A stretch of DNA of 64,000 nt, from contig NZ_CP077970.1 in NCBI RefSeq assembly GCF_024758505.1, positions 2,046,001 to 2,110,000 of the forward strand, written 5' to 3'. The notes beneath the pieces are model-generated. The model was not told the DNA's origin. It did not search any database and saw only the letters and a list, made by a program, of their open reading frames with translations. The translations under genes were made by a program, and so were the position numbers. Shown piece after piece: positions 1-9,560 of the stretch; the stretch's first letter is position 1; every line of letters starts with the position of its first letter. Origin of the DNA: Bradyrhizobium arachidis (lineage in GTDB: Bacteria; Pseudomonadota; Alphaproteobacteria; Rhizobiales; Xanthobacteraceae).

Positions 1-486
1 CAGGAAATCAGTCCTTCGCGCCCCGGATTCGCCTTGATCTGCCTGCTGGCGGGCATTTGGCTCGCGATCGGGGCGGTCGCCCAGGCCGCCACGACCGAGC
101 GGATCGTCGTCAACCGCTTCTCCGGCGTCGCCATCGAGGGGTTTGACCCCGTGGCCTATTTCGTCGTCCACGAGCCCGCCCAAGGCAACGCCGAGTTCGA
201 GGCGAACCTGTGGGGCGCGGTCTGGCGGTTCCAGAACGAGGGCAACCGGGCCTCCTTCCTGGCCCATCCCGAGGTCTACGGCCCGCAATTCGGAGGTTAC
301 GACCCCGTGGACGTCGCCCGCGGCGTCACCATTGCCGGCAATCCCCGGTTTTTCGTGATCGCGGCCGAACGGCTCTATCTGTTCAGCCGGGAGGACAACC
401 GCGACGCCTTCGCCGGCAACCCCGAGCGCTTCCTGCATGAGGCGAACAAACGCTGGGCCGGGCTGCTGGAGCAGCTCAGTCAGTAG
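1..486 (+). CDS. YHS domain-containing exported protein (5' end probably outside the window)
   Basis: The frame is open from base 1 and a TTG lies at 34, so the true start is probably upstream of the window. The N-terminus is a hydrophobic signal segment (LICLLAGIWLAIGAVAQAA) and the remainder a single YHS-type domain, with the typical GFDPVAYF near its start and a later FGGYDPVDVARG stretch. YHS domains are small folds sometimes tied to metal binding, but no specific function can be assigned here. The product is probably periplasmic. The last 7 bases overlap the end of the convergent cysQ gene. The family call is good; the role is unknown. Confidence 0.8.
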   Translation, partial: QEISPSRPGFALICLLAGIWLAIGAVAQAATTERIVVNRFSGVAIEGFDPVAYFVVHEPAQGNAEFEANLWGAVWRFQNEGNRASFLAHPEVYGPQFGGYDPVDVARGVTIAGNPRFFVIAAERLYLFSREDNRDAFAGNPERFLHEANKRWAGLLEQLSQ

Positions 487-1319
487 GGACCTACCGCCTT
501 GGGTATTGCCTTGGGATCGCCCCAGGCGATGAACTCCGGCACGATGAAATCGCCCTTTCGCTGGCCGAATTGGATCTCGCCGCCCTCGCTGTCGGTGACC
601 CGGCCGCCGGCCGCGGTGACCACCGCGCAGCCGGCCCCGACGTCCCATTCCGAGGTCGGGCCGAGGCGCGGGTAGATGTCGGCGGTGCCCTCGGCGATGC
701 GGCCGAACTTGACTGCCGAGCCCAGCGTGCGCCTGACCGCCCCCGGCCGTTCGGCGATGAACGCCTCGCTCCTGGCGTCGCCATGCGAGCGGCTGACCGC
801 CGCAACCCAGGGCTCGCCAGGCTTTGGCATTGCGCGGGTGTGGATCGGCTCGGCCGGACCGGTGACGGCGCCGTCGATGCGCAGTCGCTCCGCGCCATGC
901 CCGACCACGCCGCGCCAGAGCAGCCCGAGCGCCGGCGCGCTGACGATGCCCAGGAGTGGCACGCCGCCTGTGACGAGCGCGACATTGACGGTGAACTCAT
1001 CCCGGCCGGCGACGAACTCCTTGGTGCCATCAAGGGGATCGATCAGGAAGAAACTGTCGCGAAACGGTGGCGTCGCAAGCTGGGTCCGCTCCTCCGACAG
1101 CGTCGGCACGTCGGGCACCAGCATCGCAAGCCCTTCGCCGATGATGCGGTCGGCGGCAAGGTCGGCTTCCGTCACGGGCGAGCCATCCTGCTTGCCGTCG
1201 ATCTGCATCGCCGCGCGGTTGACGGCGAGGATCGCCGTACCCGCCCTGACCACCAGCGCCGTCAGCGGCTCTATCAGGCCGCACGCGGCCTTGCCGTCCA
1301 TCACCCGCATCACCTGCAT
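480..1319 (-). CDS. cysQ: 3'(2'),5'-bisphosphate nucleotidase CysQ
   Basis: This 279-residue protein belongs to the inositol-monophosphatase fold. The metal-binding signature DPLDGTKEF is clear, preceded by an LSEE acidic motif and followed by a WDVGAGCAVVTAAGG segment that matches the second family signature. The DGTKEF form, rather than DGT.N, favours CysQ over inositol monophosphatase. CysQ removes the 3'-phosphate of PAP, a by-product of sulfate assimilation, in the cytoplasm using Mg2+. The ATG at 1319 is the first in frame; a second Met at residue 4 is an alternative. The gene is monocistronic and convergent with the YHS gene. Confidence 0.92.
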   Translation of the reverse strand: MQVMRVMDGKAACGLIEPLTALVVRAGTAILAVNRAAMQIDGKQDGSPVTEADLAADRIIGEGLAMLVPDVPTLSEERTQLATPPFRDSFFLIDPLDGTKEFVAGRDEFTVNVALVTGGVPLLGIVSAPALGLLWRGVVGHGAERLRIDGAVTGPAEPIHTRAMPKPGEPWVAAVSRSHGDARSEAFIAERPGAVRRTLGSAVKFGRIAEGTADIYPRLGPTSEWDVGAGCAVVTAAGGRVTDSEGGEIQFGQRKGDFIVPEFIAWGDPKAIPKAVGPY

Positions 1320-1511
1320 GCCTCATTCATCGGCAAATCTCGTCATCCCGCCGGTTTGATTCGCGAGCGCTCCTTATGGCCGCTTCGAGCCTATCGCAAG
1401 CGCTAGCTGCCATGGCTAGCTGTCATGGGCTTGCGAATGTTAGAAGCCGAGCCACCCCGAAAGCATGCGTGATTCGCCGCGTCCGCGCCGTGTAATTTCC
1501 AGGAACCATTT

Positions 1512-2165
1512 ATGTCTGGCACCTCGTCACCCGGTACCGCTACTGCTCCCGATATGCTCGAACTCGCCGCGCTGTTGTGCTCGCGGGTCTGCCACGATCT
1601 CATCAGCCCTGTCGGCGCCATCGTCAACGGGCTGGAGGTGCTCGATGACGATCCCAAGCCCGAGGACCGCGAATTCGCCCTCGATCTGATCCGCAAGAGC
1701 GCCAAGACCGCGTCCGCCCGGTTGCAGTTCTGCCGTCTCGCCTTCGGCGCGGCCGGCTCGGCCGGCGCGCAGATCGATCTCGGCGACGCGCAGACCATGG
1801 CGCGCGGTCACATCGAGGACGGCAAGTGCACCATCACTTGGAATCTGCCGCGGCTCCTGTTGCCGAAGAATCGCGTCAAGCTTTTGCTCAACATGCTCGT
1901 CATTGCGCAGCACACGATTCCGCGCGGCGGCTCGCTGACGGTCGATCCCGTCGGCGAGGGCGAGACGATGAGCTTTCGCATCACCGCGTCCGGCCACAAT
2001 GCGCGCCTGCCGCAGAACATCGCCGAACTCCTCAGCGGCGAGCGCGGACCCGCGGCCGATGCACACGCCATTCAGCCATATTACACACGGCTGCTTGCGC
2101 AAGCATGCGGGCTCACCGTGAAGCTCGCGCCCGAGGGCGAGGCGATCATCGTTAGCGCTTCGTAA
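1512..2165 (+). CDS. chpT: Histidine phosphotransferase ChpT
   Basis: This 217-residue protein has a dimerising histidine-phosphotransfer helix with SRVCHDLISPVGAIVNGLE near residues 24-42; His28 is the predicted phosphorylation site. A degenerate ATPase-like C-terminal half follows, as in the DUF2328/ChpT family. In Caulobacter, ChpT relays phosphate from the CckA hybrid kinase to CtrA and CpdR. Its position 190 bp ahead of cheA and about 9 kb from ctrA fits a motility and cell-cycle role. Start at ATG 1512; Met15 is an alternative. Confidence 0.88.
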   Translation: MSGTSSPGTATAPDMLELAALLCSRVCHDLISPVGAIVNGLEVLDDDPKPEDREFALDLIRKSAKTASARLQFCRLAFGAAGSAGAQIDLGDAQTMARGHIEDGKCTITWNLPRLLLPKNRVKLLLNMLVIAQHTIPRGGSLTVDPVGEGETMSFRITASGHNARLPQNIAELLSGERGPAADAHAIQPYYTRLLAQACGLTVKLAPEGEAIIVSAS

Positions 2166-2184
2166 ACGCGCGTTTCTTCGCGGG

Positions 2185-2200
2185 TTAATCAAAGCTTACC
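2185..2200 (+). promoter_or_regulatory. Candidate CtrA-binding box upstream of cheA
   Basis: TTAA at 2185-2188 is followed after exactly 7 bases by TTAC at 2196-2199, one mismatch from the TTAA-N7-TTAA CtrA consensus. It lies about 157 bp upstream of the cheA start in an AT-richer intergenic stretch. The match is by eye, so chance cannot be excluded. Confidence 0.4.
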
Positions 2201-2356
2201 AAGGCGCTTCGATTTGATCGGAGCGCCTTATCTCTTTGTTGGTCCCGTTCTTTTGCACATACTCAACCATTATTAAACGCTTTGCGGTGAAGCTGGCCCC
2301 ATTCTGAAAGGCGCATCACGACCTCATGCGCCCTCCCTGTATGAAGGCCTGTTTTC

Positions 2357-5164
2357 ATGGATGATCTGTTGCGGGAGTTTTTGACGGAGACCAGTGAGAG
2401 CCTGGACACCGTGGACAACCAGCTGGTGAAGTTCGAGCAGGAGCCGAACAACGCCAAGATCCTGGATAACATCTTCCGCCTGGTTCACACCATCAAGGGG
2501 ACCTGCGGCTTTCTGGGCCTGCCGCGGCTGGAAGCGCTTGCGCATGCCGGCGAGACGCTGATGGGCAAATTCCGCGACGGCATGCCGGTGACCGCGGAAG
2601 CGGTGACGGTGATTTTGTCGTCGATCGACCGCATCAAGGAGATTCTGGCCGGGCTGGAAGCGACCGAAGCCGAGCCTGAAGGTGCCGACCGCGACCTGAT
2701 CGAGAAGCTGGAAGTGATGGTCGAGCAGGGCATGGCGGCCATGGCCGCTGGCACCGCTGCTCCTGTTGCTGACGCCCCGCCGCTTGCGCCGGAGATGCCG
2801 GCCGCCGGCGAGGCCAAGGGCAAGGAGATGACCCAGGGCTCGCTGGTCGACCAGACGCTGGAGCGTCCGCTGCGTCCGGGCGAAGTGTCGCTCGACGAGC
2901 TCGAGCGCGCCTTCCGCGAGACCGCGATCGAAGTGCCCGCACCTGTTGCCAAGGTCGAGGTGAAGGCCGCGCCCGCCACGGAGGCGCCGGCGCCCGCCGC
3001 CAAAGACGCTGCCAAGGACACAGCCAAGGACACCAAGGCGCTCAGGGAGAGGGCCGCCGCCAAGAAGTCGATGGCCGACGAGACCCTCGTCGAGGGCGAC
3101 CGCGTCGCCAACCAGTCGATCCGCGTCAACGTGGATACGCTGGAGCACCTCATGACCATGGTCTCCGAGCTGGTGCTGACCCGCAACCAGCTGCTTGAGA
3201 TCTCCCGCCGCAACGAGGACACCGAGTTCAAGGTGCCGTTGCAGCGCCTCTCCAACGTCACCGCCGAGCTGCAGGAAGGCGTCATGAAGACGCGCATGCA
3301 GCCGATCGGCAATGCCTGGCAAAAACTGCCCCGCATCGTCCGCGACCTCTCATCCGAACTCGGCAAGCAGATCGAGCTCGAGATGCACGGCGCCGACACC
3401 GAGCTCGACCGCCAGGTGCTCGACCTGATCAAGGATCCCCTGACCCACATGGTGCGCAACTCCGCCGACCATGGGTTGGAGACCCCGGCCGAGCGGCTGG
3501 CCGCCGGCAAGGGCGAGCAGGGCACCATCCGCCTGTCCGCCTATCACGAGGGCGGCCACATCATCATCTGCATCGCCGACAACGGCCGCGGCCTCAACAC
3601 CGAGAAGATCAGGGCCAAGGCGCTCTCCTCCGGTCTCGTCAGCGAGGCCGAGCTCGAGAAGATGAGCGAAGCCCAGGTTCACAAGTTCATCTTTGCACCG
3701 GGCTTCTCGACCGCGGCGGCGATCACCTCGGTGTCGGGGCGCGGCGTCGGCATGGACGTGGTGCGCACCAATATCGACCAGATCGGCGGCACCATCGACA
3801 TCAAGAGCGTGGCCGGCGAGGGCTCCTCCGTCACCATCAAGATCCCGCTGACCCTGGCGATCGTCTCGGCCCTGATCGTGGAGGCCGCCGGCGACCGTTT
3901 TGCGATCCCGCAGCTCTCGGTGGTCGAGCTGGTGCGGGCCCGCGCCAACTCCGAGCACCGCATCGAGCGCATCAAGGACACCGCGGTGCTGCGCTTGCGC
4001 AACAAGCTGCTGCCGCTGATCCACCTCAAGAAGCTGCTCAAGATCGACGATGGCGCGGCCTCCGATCCCGAGAACGGCTTCATCGTGGTGACGCAGGTCG
4101 GCAGCCAGACCTTTGGCATCGTCGTCGACGGCGTGTTCCACACCGAAGAAATCGTCGTCAAGCCGATGTCGACCAAGCTGCGTCACATCGACATGTTCTC
4201 CGGCAACACCATTTTGGGCGATGGCGCCGTCATCATGATCATCGACCCCAACGGCATTGCCAAGGCGCTCGGCGCCTCCGGCTCCTCGGCCCATGACATG
4301 GCCGACGAGAACGCCGCCCATCACATCGGCAACGGCGAGCAGACCACCTCGCTGCTGGTGTTCCGCGCCGGCTCGAGCCAGCCTAAGGCGGTACCGCTCG
4401 GCCTCGTCACCCGTCTGGAGGAGCTGCCCGCCGACAAGATCGAGTTCAGTAACGGCCGCTACATGGTGCAGTACCGCGAGCAGCTGATGCCGCTGGTGGC
4501 CATGGACGGCGTCACCATCGCCGCCCAGGGCGCGCAGCCGATCCTGGTGTTTGCCGATGACGGCCGCTCCATGGGCCTCGTGGTCGACGAGATCATCGAC
4601 ATCGTCGAGGAGCGGCTCAACATCGAGGTCGGCGGCTCAGGCGCAGGCATTTTGGGCTCGGCCGTGATCAAGGGCCAGGCCACCGAGGTGATCGACGTCG
4701 GCCACTTCCTGCCGATGGCCTTTGCCGACTGGTTCACCCGCAAGGAGATGAAGCCGTCGCTGGCCTCGCAGTCGGTGCTGCTGGTCGACGACAGCGCCTT
4801 CTTCCGCAACATGCTGGCGCCGGTGCTCAAAGCCGCCGGCTACCGGGTCCGCACCGCGCCGACCGCGCAGGAGGGCCTCGCCGCGCTGCGTTCGCAAAGC
4901 TTCGACGTGGTGCTGACCGACATCGAGATGCCCGACATGAACGGGTTCGAGTTCGCGGAAGTTATCCGCGCCGACCACAATCTCACCGCGATGCCGATCA
5001 TCGGGCTCTCGTCGCTGGTGTCGCCGGCGGCGATCGAGCGCGGTCGTCAGGCCGGCTTCCACGACTATGTCGCCAAGTTCGACCGTCCCGGCCTGATCGC
5101 GGCGCTGAAGGAGCAGACCGCGACCGCGGCCGGCGCCTCCGAGCTCAGCCGGGCTGCGGCCTGA
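2357..5164 (+). CDS. cheA: Hybrid chemotaxis histidine kinase CheA with C-terminal receiver
   Basis: This 935-residue protein is unusually long for CheA. In order it carries an HPt (P1) domain with HTIKGTCGFLG (His44 phospho-acceptor), an Ala/Pro/Lys-rich linker (about 130-245), a P3 dimerisation region (VNVDTLEHLMTMVSELVLTR), an ATPase domain (HMVRNSADHGLE, DNGRGLN, SGRGVGMDVV), two consecutive CheW-like modules, and a C-terminal receiver (LLVDDSAFFR) with phospho-Asp near residue 855. It autophosphorylates on His44 and passes phosphate to CheY and CheB. The built-in receiver may act as a phosphate sink or output. It is the first gene of the cheAWYBR operon. Start ATG 2357 lacks a strong Shine-Dalgarno. 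Confidence 0.96.
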   Translation: MDDLLREFLTETSESLDTVDNQLVKFEQEPNNAKILDNIFRLVHTIKGTCGFLGLPRLEALAHAGETLMGKFRDGMPVTAEAVTVILSSIDRIKEILAGLEATEAEPEGADRDLIEKLEVMVEQGMAAMAAGTAAPVADAPPLAPEMPAAGEAKGKEMTQGSLVDQTLERPLRPGEVSLDELERAFRETAIEVPAPVAKVEVKAAPATEAPAPAAKDAAKDTAKDTKALRERAAAKKSMADETLVEGDRVANQSIRVNVDTLEHLMTMVSELVLTRNQLLEISRRNEDTEFKVPLQRLSNVTAELQEGVMKTRMQPIGNAWQKLPRIVRDLSSELGKQIELEMHGADTELDRQVLDLIKDPLTHMVRNSADHGLETPAERLAAGKGEQGTIRLSAYHEGGHIIICIADNGRGLNTEKIRAKALSSGLVSEAELEKMSEAQVHKFIFAPGFSTAAAITSVSGRGVGMDVVRTNIDQIGGTIDIKSVAGEGSSVTIKIPLTLAIVSALIVEAAGDRFAIPQLSVVELVRARANSEHRIERIKDTAVLRLRNKLLPLIHLKKLLKIDDGAASDPENGFIVVTQVGSQTFGIVVDGVFHTEEIVVKPMSTKLRHIDMFSGNTILGDGAVIMIIDPNGIAKALGASGSSAHDMADENAAHHIGNGEQTTSLLVFRAGSSQPKAVPLGLVTRLEELPADKIEFSNGRYMVQYREQLMPLVAMDGVTIAAQGAQPILVFADDGRSMGLVVDEIIDIVEERLNIEVGGSGAGILGSAVIKGQATEVIDVGHFLPMAFADWFTRKEMKPSLASQSVLLVDDSAFFRNMLAPVLKAAGYRVRTAPTAQEGLAALRSQSFDVVLTDIEMPDMNGFEFAEVIRADHNLTAMPIIGLSSLVSPAAIERGRQAGFHDYVAKFDRPGLIAALKEQTATAAGASELSRAAA

Positions 5165-5192
5165 CTACGGATAGGGACCAGGGAACATTCCA

Positions 5193-5663
5193 ATGAGCAG
5201 CAAGACCCAATCCGCCGAAGGCGCCATGGTCGAATACGTCACCGCGATGATCGGCGGGCAGTTGTTCGGCCTGCCGATCTCCCGCGTCCAGGACGTGTTC
5301 ATGCCGGAGCGCGTCACCCGCGTGCCGTTGTCCTCGCGCGAGATCGCGGGCGTGTTGAACCTGCGCGGCCGCATCGTCACCGTGGTCGACATGCGCGCCC
5401 GGCTCGGCCTGCCGAGGCCGGAGGACGGCAAGATCCCGATGGCGGTCGGCGTCGACCTGCGCGGCGAATCCTACGGCCTCATGATCGACCAGATCGGCGA
5501 GGTGCTGCGCCTGCCCGAGGACGGCAAGGAGGAAAACCCCGTCAACCTCGACCCCCGCATGGCCAAGCTCGCAGGCGGCGTCCACCGCCTCGACGGCCAG
5601 CTCATGGTCGTCCTCGACGTCGATCGCGTCCTCGAACTCGCGCCGGAAATGCTGGCGGCCTGA
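5193..5663 (+). CDS. cheW: Chemotaxis coupling protein CheW
   Basis: This 156-residue protein is a single CheW domain: YVTAMIGGQLFGLPISRVQDVF at the N-terminus, then NLRGRIVTVVDMRARLGLP, and a C-terminal LDGQLMVVLDVDRVLEL. CheW is the scaffold that links chemoreceptors to the CheA P5 domain at the inner face of the membrane. It starts 28 bp after cheA and 73 bp before cheY, so it is almost certainly co-transcribed with them. Length is normal for the family and no residues look unusual. Confidence 0.95.
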   Translation: MSSKTQSAEGAMVEYVTAMIGGQLFGLPISRVQDVFMPERVTRVPLSSREIAGVLNLRGRIVTVVDMRARLGLPRPEDGKIPMAVGVDLRGESYGLMIDQIGEVLRLPEDGKEENPVNLDPRMAKLAGGVHRLDGQLMVVLDVDRVLELAPEMLAA

Positions 5664-5735
5664 GCAGACGGCGGTCGGCGACGATCGCTTCGCAATTTGG
5701 AAGTGTCCCGTTTGGGATAGGAAATAGAGGCTCAC

Positions 5736-6101
5736 ATGAGAACTTGTCTCGTCGTTGATGATTCCAGCGTCATCCGCAAGGTTGCGCGCCGGATCCTGGA
5801 AGGCCTGGATTTCCAGATTCTTGAAGCCGAGGATGGCGAGAAGGCGCTGGAAGCCTGCAAGCGCGGATTGCCCGACGCGGTGCTGCTCGACTGGAACATG
5901 CCGATCATGGATGGCTACGAATTCCTCGGCCATCTGCGCCGCATGCCCGGCGGCGACCAGCCCAAGGTGGTGTTCTGCACCACCGAGAACGACGTCGCCC
6001 ACATCGCGCGCGCGCTGCATGCGGGCGCCAATGAGTACATCATGAAGCCGTTCGACAAGGACATCGTGACGGCGAAGTTCCAGGAAGTGGGACTGATCTA
6101 A
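5736..6101 (+). CDS. cheY: Single-domain response regulator CheY
   Basis: This 121-residue protein is a stand-alone receiver domain. The acidic pair is Asp8-Asp9 (LVVDDSSVIRK), the phospho-acceptor is Asp52 (VLLDWNMPIMDG), the switch Thr lies at 82-83 and the conserved Lys is Lys104 (YIMKPFDKD). There is no output domain, so it is expected to bind the flagellar switch after phosphorylation by CheA. It sits between cheW and cheB in the operon. Confidence 0.93.
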   Translation: MRTCLVVDDSSVIRKVARRILEGLDFQILEAEDGEKALEACKRGLPDAVLLDWNMPIMDGYEFLGHLRRMPGGDQPKVVFCTTENDVAHIARALHAGANEYIMKPFDKDIVTAKFQEVGLI

Positions 6102-6178
6102 GTTCGCGTTCCACTCCGGAGGCTGAACGGTCTTCGGCGTTCGTTTCGAGTAACCGTTTCAGTCCTAGTTGGTGAGTA

Positions 6179-7366
6179 ATGAGTGTTGCGTTTGCAGGGA
6201 GTTCGTCGGTGAGCCCGTCGCGTGAAGGGCCGCTGCGTGTCATGATCGTCGACGACAGTGTCGTCATCCGCGGTCTGATCTCGCGCTGGATCGGCGCCGA
6301 GCACGACATGGAGGTCGCGGCTTCCTTGCGCACCGGGCTTGAGGCGGTCAACCAGCTCGAACGCATCAACCCAGACGTCGCCGTACTCGACATCGAAATG
6401 CCCGAGCTGGACGGTCTGTCGGCGCTGCCGCAATTGCTCGCCAAGAAGCGCGACCTCGTCATCATCATGGCTTCCACGCTGACCCGCCGCAACGCGGAGA
6501 TCAGCTTCAAGGCGCTCTCGCTCGGTGCCGCCGACTACATTCCGAAGCCGGAGTCGACGCGCGAGGCATCCGCCGCCGATATCTTCCACCACGACCTGAT
6601 CCAGAAGATCCGCCATCTCGGCGCGCGGCTCCGCAGGAAGCCGGCGGTATCCAGCCCGCCGCTGGCTCCTGCGAGCCCGCCGCCGGTTGCGCGCGAGCCG
6701 GCCGCGCGTCCCGCATCGCCGGCGCCGGTCGCACCGGCCGCCTCCGCGCTGTCACTGGTCAAGCGCTCCTTCTCGGCGCAGGCGCCGAAGGTGCTCCTGA
6801 TCGGCTCCTCGACCGGCGGTCCGCAGGCGCTGATGACGCTGGTGACCGAGCTTGGTCCGGTGATCGACCGCTTCCCGGTGCTGATCACCCAGCACATGCC
6901 GCCGACCTTCACCACGATTCTCGCCGAGCATCTGGCGCGCTCGAGCCGCCGTCCCGCGCATGAAGGCATCGACGGCGAGACCGTGAAGCCCGGCCATATC
7001 TATCTCGCGCCGGGCGGCAAGCACATGCGCGTGGTGCGCTCCGGCGCCGACATCGCGATCGCGCTCGACGACGGTCCGGCCGTCAATTTCTGCAAGCCCG
7101 CGGTCGACCCGCTCTTCACCTCGGCCATCGACATCTGGCATGGCGGCATCTTGGCCGTGATCCTGACCGGCATGGGCTCGGACGGCATGCGCGGCGGCAA
7201 GGACATTGTCGCCGCCGGCGGTAGCGTCATCGCGCAGGACGAAGCCACCAGCGTCGTGTGGGGCATGCCGGGCGCGGCTGCCAATGCCGGCATCTGTGCC
7301 GCGATCCTGCCGCTCAATCAGATCGGATCCAAAGTCAATCGCCTGTTTGCTGGAGATCGTTCGTGA
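6179..7366 (+). CDS. cheB: Protein-glutamate methylesterase/deamidase CheB
   Basis: This 395-residue protein has an N-terminal receiver ([12 protein letters not shown], phospho-Asp71 in [13 protein letters not shown]), a Pro/Ala-rich linker of about 50 residues and a C-terminal methylesterase. The catalytic triad is visible as Ser211 (IGSSTGG), His239 (TQHMP) and Asp335 (GMGSDGM). It removes methyl groups from receptor glutamates during adaptation and is activated by CheA. It starts with a 20-residue tail ahead of the receiver. Its stop codon overlaps the GTG of cheR (GTGA), implying translational coupling. Confidence 0.96.
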   Translation: MSVAFAGSSSVSPSREGPLRVMIVDDSVVIRGLISRWIGAEHDMEVAASLRTGLEAVNQLERINPDVAVLDIEMPELDGLSALPQLLAKKRDLVIIMASTLTRRNAEISFKALSLGAADYIPKPESTREASAADIFHHDLIQKIRHLGARLRRKPAVSSPPLAPASPPPVAREPAARPASPAPVAPAASALSLVKRSFSAQAPKVLLIGSSTGGPQALMTLVTELGPVIDRFPVLITQHMPPTFTTILAEHLARSSRRPAHEGIDGETVKPGHIYLAPGGKHMRVVRSGADIAIALDDGPAVNFCKPAVDPLFTSAIDIWHGGILAVILTGMGSDGMRGGKDIVAAGGSVIAQDEATSVVWGMPGAAANAGICAAILPLNQIGSKVNRLFAGDRS

Positions 7367-8235
7367 CGCCGTTGGACTATGAGTATCTGCGTAAGTTCCT
7401 GAAAGAGCGTTCCGGTCTCGATCTCTCCGCCGACAAGCAATATCTGGTCGAGAGCCGCTTGCTGCCGCTCGCCCGCAAGGAGGGTCTCGGTGGCATCCCC
7501 GACCTCGTGCAGAAGATCAAGGGCGGCAACGGCAAGCTCACAACCGACGTGGTCGAGGCGATGACCACCAACGAGACCTTTTTCTTCCGCGACAAGGTCC
7601 CGTTCGACCATCTGCGTGATACGATTCTGCCTGGACTGATCCAGGCGCGCGCCGCGCGCAAGTCGCTGCGCATCTGGTCGGCGGCGTCGTCGACGGGGCA
7701 GGAGCCCTATTCGATCGCGATGTGCCTGAAGGAGAAGGCCGCGTCTCTCGCCGGCTGGCGCATCGAGATCGTCGCCACGGATCTTTCGCAGGAGGTGCTG
7801 GAGAAATCCAAGGCCGGCGTCTACAGCCAGTTCGAAGTGCAGCGCGGCCTGCCGATCCAGTTGCTGGTGAAATATTTTACGCAGTCCGGCGACATCTGGC
7901 AGCTCAATGCGGACGTCCGCTCGATGGTGCAGTTCCGGCAGCTCAACCTGCTTCAGGACTTCTCTCATCTGGGCACGTTCGACGTGATCTTCTGCCGCAA
8001 TGTGCTGATCTATTTCGACCAGGACACCAAGGGCGTAATCTTCGAGCGTCTGGCCAAGTGTATGGAAGCGGATGGCACGCTGCTGCTTGGTGCTGCCGAA
8101 TCCGTCGTCGGCATCACCGACGCCTTCCGCCCCGTCGCCGACCGCCGCGGCCTCTACCAGATCAACCCGGTCCGCGGCGTACGCCCCACCGGCGCGCCGC
8201 TGTTCTCGGGCATGAAGATCGCCGCGGCGCGCTAG
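7363..8235 (+). CDS. cheR: Chemotaxis protein methyltransferase CheR
   Basis: This 290-residue S-adenosylmethionine-dependent methyltransferase methylates receptor glutamates. The N-terminal helical domain begins [17 protein letters not shown], the SAM-binding region contains [17 protein letters not shown], and [14 protein letters not shown] is the characteristic later motif. The GTG at 7363 is chosen over upstream in-frame starts because it overlaps the cheB stop, is preceded by GGAG, and gives the normal CheR N-terminus. It is the last gene of the che operon; a palindromic repeat follows. Confidence 0.95.
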   Translation: MTPLDYEYLRKFLKERSGLDLSADKQYLVESRLLPLARKEGLGGIPDLVQKIKGGNGKLTTDVVEAMTTNETFFFRDKVPFDHLRDTILPGLIQARAARKSLRIWSAASSTGQEPYSIAMCLKEKAASLAGWRIEIVATDLSQEVLEKSKAGVYSQFEVQRGLPIQLLVKYFTQSGDIWQLNADVRSMVQFRQLNLLQDFSHLGTFDVIFCRNVLIYFDQDTKGVIFERLAKCMEADGTLLLGAAESVVGITDAFRPVADRRGLYQINPVRGVRPTGAPLFSGMKIAAAR

Positions 8236-8245
8236 GCTCTCCCTC

Positions 8246-8392
8246 CGTCATTCCGGGGCGGCGCGTCAGCGCCGAGCCCGGAATCTATACCCACAGGCCG
8301 TTGATGCGGGCAGGCTGACGCAGCCGGGCCATTCCATCTGCCTGGGGTTATGGATTCCGGGCTCGCCCGCCTTGCGAGCGCCCCGGAATGAC
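8246..8392. repeat. Long interspersed palindromic repeat (gtcattccgggg family), copy 1
   Basis: The arm cgtcattccggggc at 8246-8259 is matched by the inverse ccccggaatgac at 8381-8392, and gagcccggaatc near 8273-8284 pairs with ggattccgggctc near 8352-8364. The unit fills the space between the convergent ends of cheR and the ligase gene. Related units occur at 23320 and 39204 in this window. It is probably a REP/BIME-like element that may also stop transcription. Confidence 0.75.
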
Positions 8393-8396
8393 TAGG

Positions 8397-9557
8397 TCAC
8401 AAAATCGCATGCGGTAAAAACCGCGAGCCGTTACCGGTGATCGGACTCTCGTCCTCGCGGATCGACAGCCCGCAAGCCTCATGATTCACGAGCCAGCTCC
8501 CCACCACGGCATAGTTGCCGGAGAAGTTCGGCAGCGGCGACAGCGCCTGGCGCACGAAACCTTCGGCGCCGTAGGGGCCGGCCTGCTCATCGAGCGAGTG
8601 GCCGCCCGAGACCAGCGTCACATTGGCGCCCTCGCGTGACAGCAGCGGCTTGCGGACATAGGAGCTGCCGAGCTCGGCGGCACGCGGATCGTCCTCGAAG
8701 AATGCCGGCAGCAGATTGGGATGGTTCGGGAAGGCCTCCCAGAGCAGCGGCAGAATGCCCTTGTTGGAGAGCACGGCCTTCCACGCTGGCTCGATCCAGC
8801 GCGTCGATGCCGCGCGGAGCTTGGAGCCAAAGGCGTCGTGGAACATCCACTCCCACGGATAGAGCTTGAAGACGCGCGCGATGTCGCGATCGTCGAGGTC
8901 GACGAAGCCTCCGCCATCCTCGCGCCAGCCGATGTCCTCGATGTCGAGCAGCGTCGTCGATAGCCCCGCCTGCCGCGCGGTGTCCTCGAGATAGGCGAGG
9001 GTGCCGGCATCCTCGTCATTGCCGGTCGTGCCGGTGAGGTGCAGATGCTCGCCGCCGGCAATATCCTTCCAGGCCTCGATCAACCGCTCGTGGATCGAGT
9101 TGAACTGATCGGCGCGCACCGGGATGATGCGGCGCTCGATCGCCTGCTCGAGCCAGGTCCATTGAAAGACCGCGGCTTCGAAGATCGATGTCGGTGTATC
9201 GGCATTGTACTCGAGCAGCTTTGCGGGACCGTTGCCGTCGAATTTCAGGTCGAGACGGCCGTAGAGGCTGCGGTCGTCGCGCTCCCAGCTCTCGGCAATC
9301 AGATCCCAGAACGCGTCGGGGATCTTCAGGCGGCGCAGATGGTGCTCGTCCTTGACGATGCGGCCGGCGAGCTCGAGGCACATCGCATCGATCTCGCCGG
9401 TTGGCGTCTCGATGCCGTGCTCGATTTCGTTGAGCGTGAAGGCGTAATAGGCCCTCTCGTCCCAATAGCGCTCGCCGTCGATGGTGTGGAAATCGAAGCC
9501 GCATTGTTCGGCGGTGGCCCGCCAGTCGTTCCGCTCGGGGCAGGTGATGCGCCGCAT
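8397..9557 (-). CDS. Glutathionylspermidine synthase-family ATP-grasp ligase (YgiC/YjfC-like)
   Basis: This 386-residue protein lacks the amidase half of bifunctional glutathionylspermidine synthase and corresponds to the stand-alone ATP-grasp form. Family features include the N-terminal WRATAEQCGF and GERYWDERAYYAF, the metal/ATP region KFDGNGPAKLLEYNADTPT, and the C-terminal YVRKPLLSREGANV followed by GSWLVNHEACGLSIREDES. The prototype ligates spermidine to the glycine carboxylate of glutathione; the substrate of this shorter group is not established. It is the last gene of a four-gene minus-strand operon and starts 3 bp after a small GGG-tailed protein. A peptide-amine ligase role is inference. 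Confidence 0.88.
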   Translation of the reverse strand: MRRITCPERNDWRATAEQCGFDFHTIDGERYWDERAYYAFTLNEIEHGIETPTGEIDAMCLELAGRIVKDEHHLRRLKIPDAFWDLIAESWERDDRSLYGRLDLKFDGNGPAKLLEYNADTPTSIFEAAVFQWTWLEQAIERRIIPVRADQFNSIHERLIEAWKDIAGGEHLHLTGTTGNDEDAGTLAYLEDTARQAGLSTTLLDIEDIGWREDGGGFVDLDDRDIARVFKLYPWEWMFHDAFGSKLRAASTRWIEPAWKAVLSNKGILPLLWEAFPNHPNLLPAFFEDDPRAAELGSSYVRKPLLSREGANVTLVSGGHSLDEQAGPYGAEGFVRQALSPLPNFSGNYAVVGSWLVNHEACGLSIREDESPITGNGSRFLPHAIL

Positions 9558-9560
9558 GCG

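Noticed and set aside
2263..2270. tcaaccat as a second CtrA site ahead of cheA
   Set aside because: It has one mismatch and no TTAA at the required spacing upstream; it is too weak to list as a feature.
8246..8392. Palindromic spacer considered as a CRISPR array
   Set aside because: There are only two inverted arms, no regularly spaced direct repeats and no cas genes.
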